A stretch of DNA of 6,430 nucleotides from contig JAGBRF010000108.1 of the NCBI GenBank assembly GCA_017632555.1, positions 1-6,430 on the forward strand, in the 5' to 3' direction. Position numbers and translations under genes: made by a program. Every line of letters starts with the position of its first letter. Position 1 is the first letter of the stretch. Below are positions 5,123 to 6,430 of this stretch, piece by piece. The stretch is from Alphaproteobacteria bacterium. GTDB lineage: Bacteria > Pseudomonadota > Alphaproteobacteria > RF32 > UBA3637. The notes below the pieces were generated by a model. The model was not told the origin of the DNA and made no database searches. It was given only the letters and a program-made list of their open reading frames with translations.

Positions 5123-5788
5123 ATGATTCGTTTTTTTACTTTAACTGTTGTTGCATTGGTTTGTTTTGCTCAAATGGCATCGGCACAAACCCCCGAACAA
5201 TTGAAAATGTTGGAACAACGGGGAAATTATGTTGCCAGCAACAGACCCAAAGGAAAAGAACCTGTCTATTACGATGAACAAATAAAGGATTTTGTTATTC
5301 CAACCGATCCGAATCCTATATTTGTTAAAACACCGGATGGTGTAAAACACAAAGTTCCTATGGCAAAAACAGACGATGAAGTTCGTGCCACCAGATCCGG
5401 TCCGAATTTGTATGTTTTAAGTAAAATGAATCAAGAGCAAGCCAAAAGATATGGCGAATATTTGATTCAGGATCGTATTTTTATTTCAACTTCCAACTTT
5501 GAAGTCACAACAACGGCAACGGGTATGAAGTATTGCAAAATGAATTTGAATGTTTTTAATAATACGCCACGTGTATTGAAGAAAATTTATGTAACTTACA
5601 CATGGGGTGATGTTAAAACGTCAGTTACTTTTTCTAATGTAGGTATTTTGGGTACATCTACCAACAATGCGGCGTTGGCCGGTTCTGTATGTGATCGTGT
5701 CACAAAGGGTGCCGATTATACTGTCGGAACCTGTGTTATGGACGGTTTAACCGAAGATCAGTGTCGATTAAGAATAGCAGAATTATAA
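5123..5788 (+). CDS. Secreted (periplasmic) protein of unknown function with four cysteines in the mature part
   Basis: I do not recognise this 221-residue protein. It begins with a clear Sec signal peptide, MIRFF and a hydrophobic run ending QMASA-QT, with cleavage expected after Ala21. The next 100 or so residues are polar and charged, with few hydrophobic runs (PVYYDEQIKDFVIPTDPNPIF, about 47-67). From about 112 the composition changes to alternating beta-strand-like segments: RIFISTSNFEVTTTATG, KMNLNVFNN and KKIYVTYTWGDVKTSVTF. This suggests a small beta-sandwich domain. The four mature cysteines (138, 190, 204, 214) all lie in this half and could form two disulfides. There is no lipobox and no membrane anchor after the signal. 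The stop is followed after 1 nt by the start of a lytic transglycosylase gene, so the two are probably co-translated. A role linked to peptidoglycan is suggested by context only. Confidence 0.85.
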   Translation: MIRFFTLTVVALVCFAQMASAQTPEQLKMLEQRGNYVASNRPKGKEPVYYDEQIKDFVIPTDPNPIFVKTPDGVKHKVPMAKTDDEVRATRSGPNLYVLSKMNQEQAKRYGEYLIQDRIFISTSNFEVTTTATGMKYCKMNLNVFNNTPRVLKKIYVTYTWGDVKTSVTFSNVGILGTSTNNAALAGSVCDRVTKGADYTVGTCVMDGLTEDQCRLRIAEL

Positions 5789-5789
5789 A

Positions 5790-6430
5790 ATGAAACGTTT
5801 CCTGTTTGTATTATTTTTTCGGACGTTGGTTTGTCCCGTCTGGGCCAAAGATGTTTTGACTTCTTCGGATGAAAAGCTGTATCGCGATATATTCGAAGTT
5901 CAAAAAAAAGAAGATTGGAAAAAGGCCGATAAATATATCGCCAAATTAAACGATAAAATTTTGATGGGACATGTATTGGCTCAACGTTATTTTTCCAAAA
6001 CGTGGGTGACAAAAGCAAAAGAAATTGAATCATGGATGAAAAAATATTCCGATCATCCGCAAGCGTCCCGTATGTATAATTTGGGTGTAAAGAAAAAAGC
6101 AAAATTGCCCGAAAAACAACCGATACCTTTGTATGGCGGACGGGCAGGGACTTGTTCTGCCGTCTATCGTGCCGAACCGACAGACAGTATTGAAAATTTA
6201 AGCTTTTCATACCTTTCCGGTGACCGACGTAAAAAAGCAAAAAAGACTATGCGACAAATTGTCAAGTATATCAAAGCCGGTCGGACACTAAATGCCCGTC
6301 AGTTGATCGAAGGAAAAGATGCAAAGAATTTGTTTAATCAACGCGATCATGATGCGGCGCGTATTGCGTTGGCGTTCTCATACTTTTTGGACGGAATGGA
6401 TAACAAAGTTTTTGAAATGGCCGAAAAAGC
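5790..6430 (+). CDS. Soluble lytic murein transglycosylase (Slt-like), N-terminal part, runs off the window
   Basis: The frame is open from the ATG at 5790 to the window edge: 213 complete codons and a partial one. A signal peptide (MKRFLFVLFF to about PVWA-KD, cleavage after Ala19) directs it to the periplasm. The mature N-terminus matches the alpha-superhelical U-domain of Slt-type enzymes in Alphaproteobacteria. It shows EKLYRDIFEVQKKEDWKKAD (28-47), then ILMGHVLAQRYF (57-68) and WMKKYSDHPQASRMY (82-96). The TPR-like repeat RIALAFSYFLDG (191-202) comes near the edge. Such enzymes cleave glycan strands to 1,6-anhydro-MurNAc products. The catalytic lysozyme-like domain would lie further right and cannot be checked. 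Arg11 interrupts the signal hydrophobic core. No Shine-Dalgarno site is evident, and the start lies 1 nt after the preceding stop, so coupled re-initiation is likely. Confidence 0.75.
   Translation, partial: MKRFLFVLFFRTLVCPVWAKDVLTSSDEKLYRDIFEVQKKEDWKKADKYIAKLNDKILMGHVLAQRYFSKTWVTKAKEIESWMKKYSDHPQASRMYNLGVKKKAKLPEKQPIPLYGGRAGTCSAVYRAEPTDSIENLSFSYLSGDRRKKAKKTMRQIVKYIKAGRTLNARQLIEGKDAKNLFNQRDHDAARIALAFSYFLDGMDNKVFEMAEK

Noticed and set aside
5758..6240. 160-codon open frame on the minus strand, antisense to the transglycosylase gene
   Set aside because: It has no recognisable domain or signal. The plus-strand frame has clear Slt-family motifs and explains the region.
1..6430. Mobile element, defence system or CRISPR in the window
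   Set aside because: No transposase, integrase, direct-repeat array, tRNA or attachment site was seen; apart from the lone pilin gene the content is housekeeping-like.

Overview
The window looks like ordinary chromosome from a low-GC, probably host-associated Alphaproteobacterium. The main taxonomic clue is a single-domain response regulator that closely matches the cell-cycle regulator DivK, which is typical of Alphaproteobacteria. A family-5 type uracil-DNA glycosylase and a Slt-type lytic transglycosylase with an alphaproteobacterial-style N-terminus fit this. The base composition is AT-rich, and Shine-Dalgarno sites are mostly AAAGGA or AGGAG types. No tRNA, rRNA, CRISPR, IS element or phage gene was seen. 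The exact taxon cannot be fixed from this sequence.

Left part (1-1260): a truncated MdaB-like flavodoxin-fold quinone reductase (minus) is divergent from tag (3-methyladenine DNA glycosylase I, plus). A small BamE/SmpA-like lipoprotein gene (plus) follows. Its near-consensus promoter lies so close to the start codon that the mRNA is predicted to be leaderless.

Middle (1213-2795): a monocistronic VirB2/TrbC-like pilin gene (minus) has an extended, near-consensus promoter, a perfect Shine-Dalgarno site and a strong intrinsic terminator. No other conjugation or type IV secretion gene is in view. Next come a family-5 uracil-DNA glycosylase (minus) and, divergent from it, divK (plus).

Right part (2784-6430): a two-gene minus-strand operon holds a MurC-like Mur ligase and, overlapping it by 4 bp (ATGA), an LD-carboxypeptidase. 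The pair makes sense as murein-peptide recycling: LdcA trims tetrapeptide to tripeptide and an Mpl-like ligase puts the tripeptide back on UDP-MurNAc. The 3' end of ldcA overlaps the 3' end of divK by 12 bp. Divergent from the ligase is a plus-strand pair: an unrecognised secreted protein with four cysteines in its mature part, and, 1 nt downstream of its stop, the 5' part of a soluble lytic murein transglycosylase that runs off the window. Three of the four genes from 2784 to the end are therefore peptidoglycan turnover genes.

The points most worth checking are the orphan, apparently highly expressed pilin; the MurC-like protein in an Mpl-like context; the leaderless lipoprotein gene; and the unknown periplasmic protein coupled to the transglycosylase.
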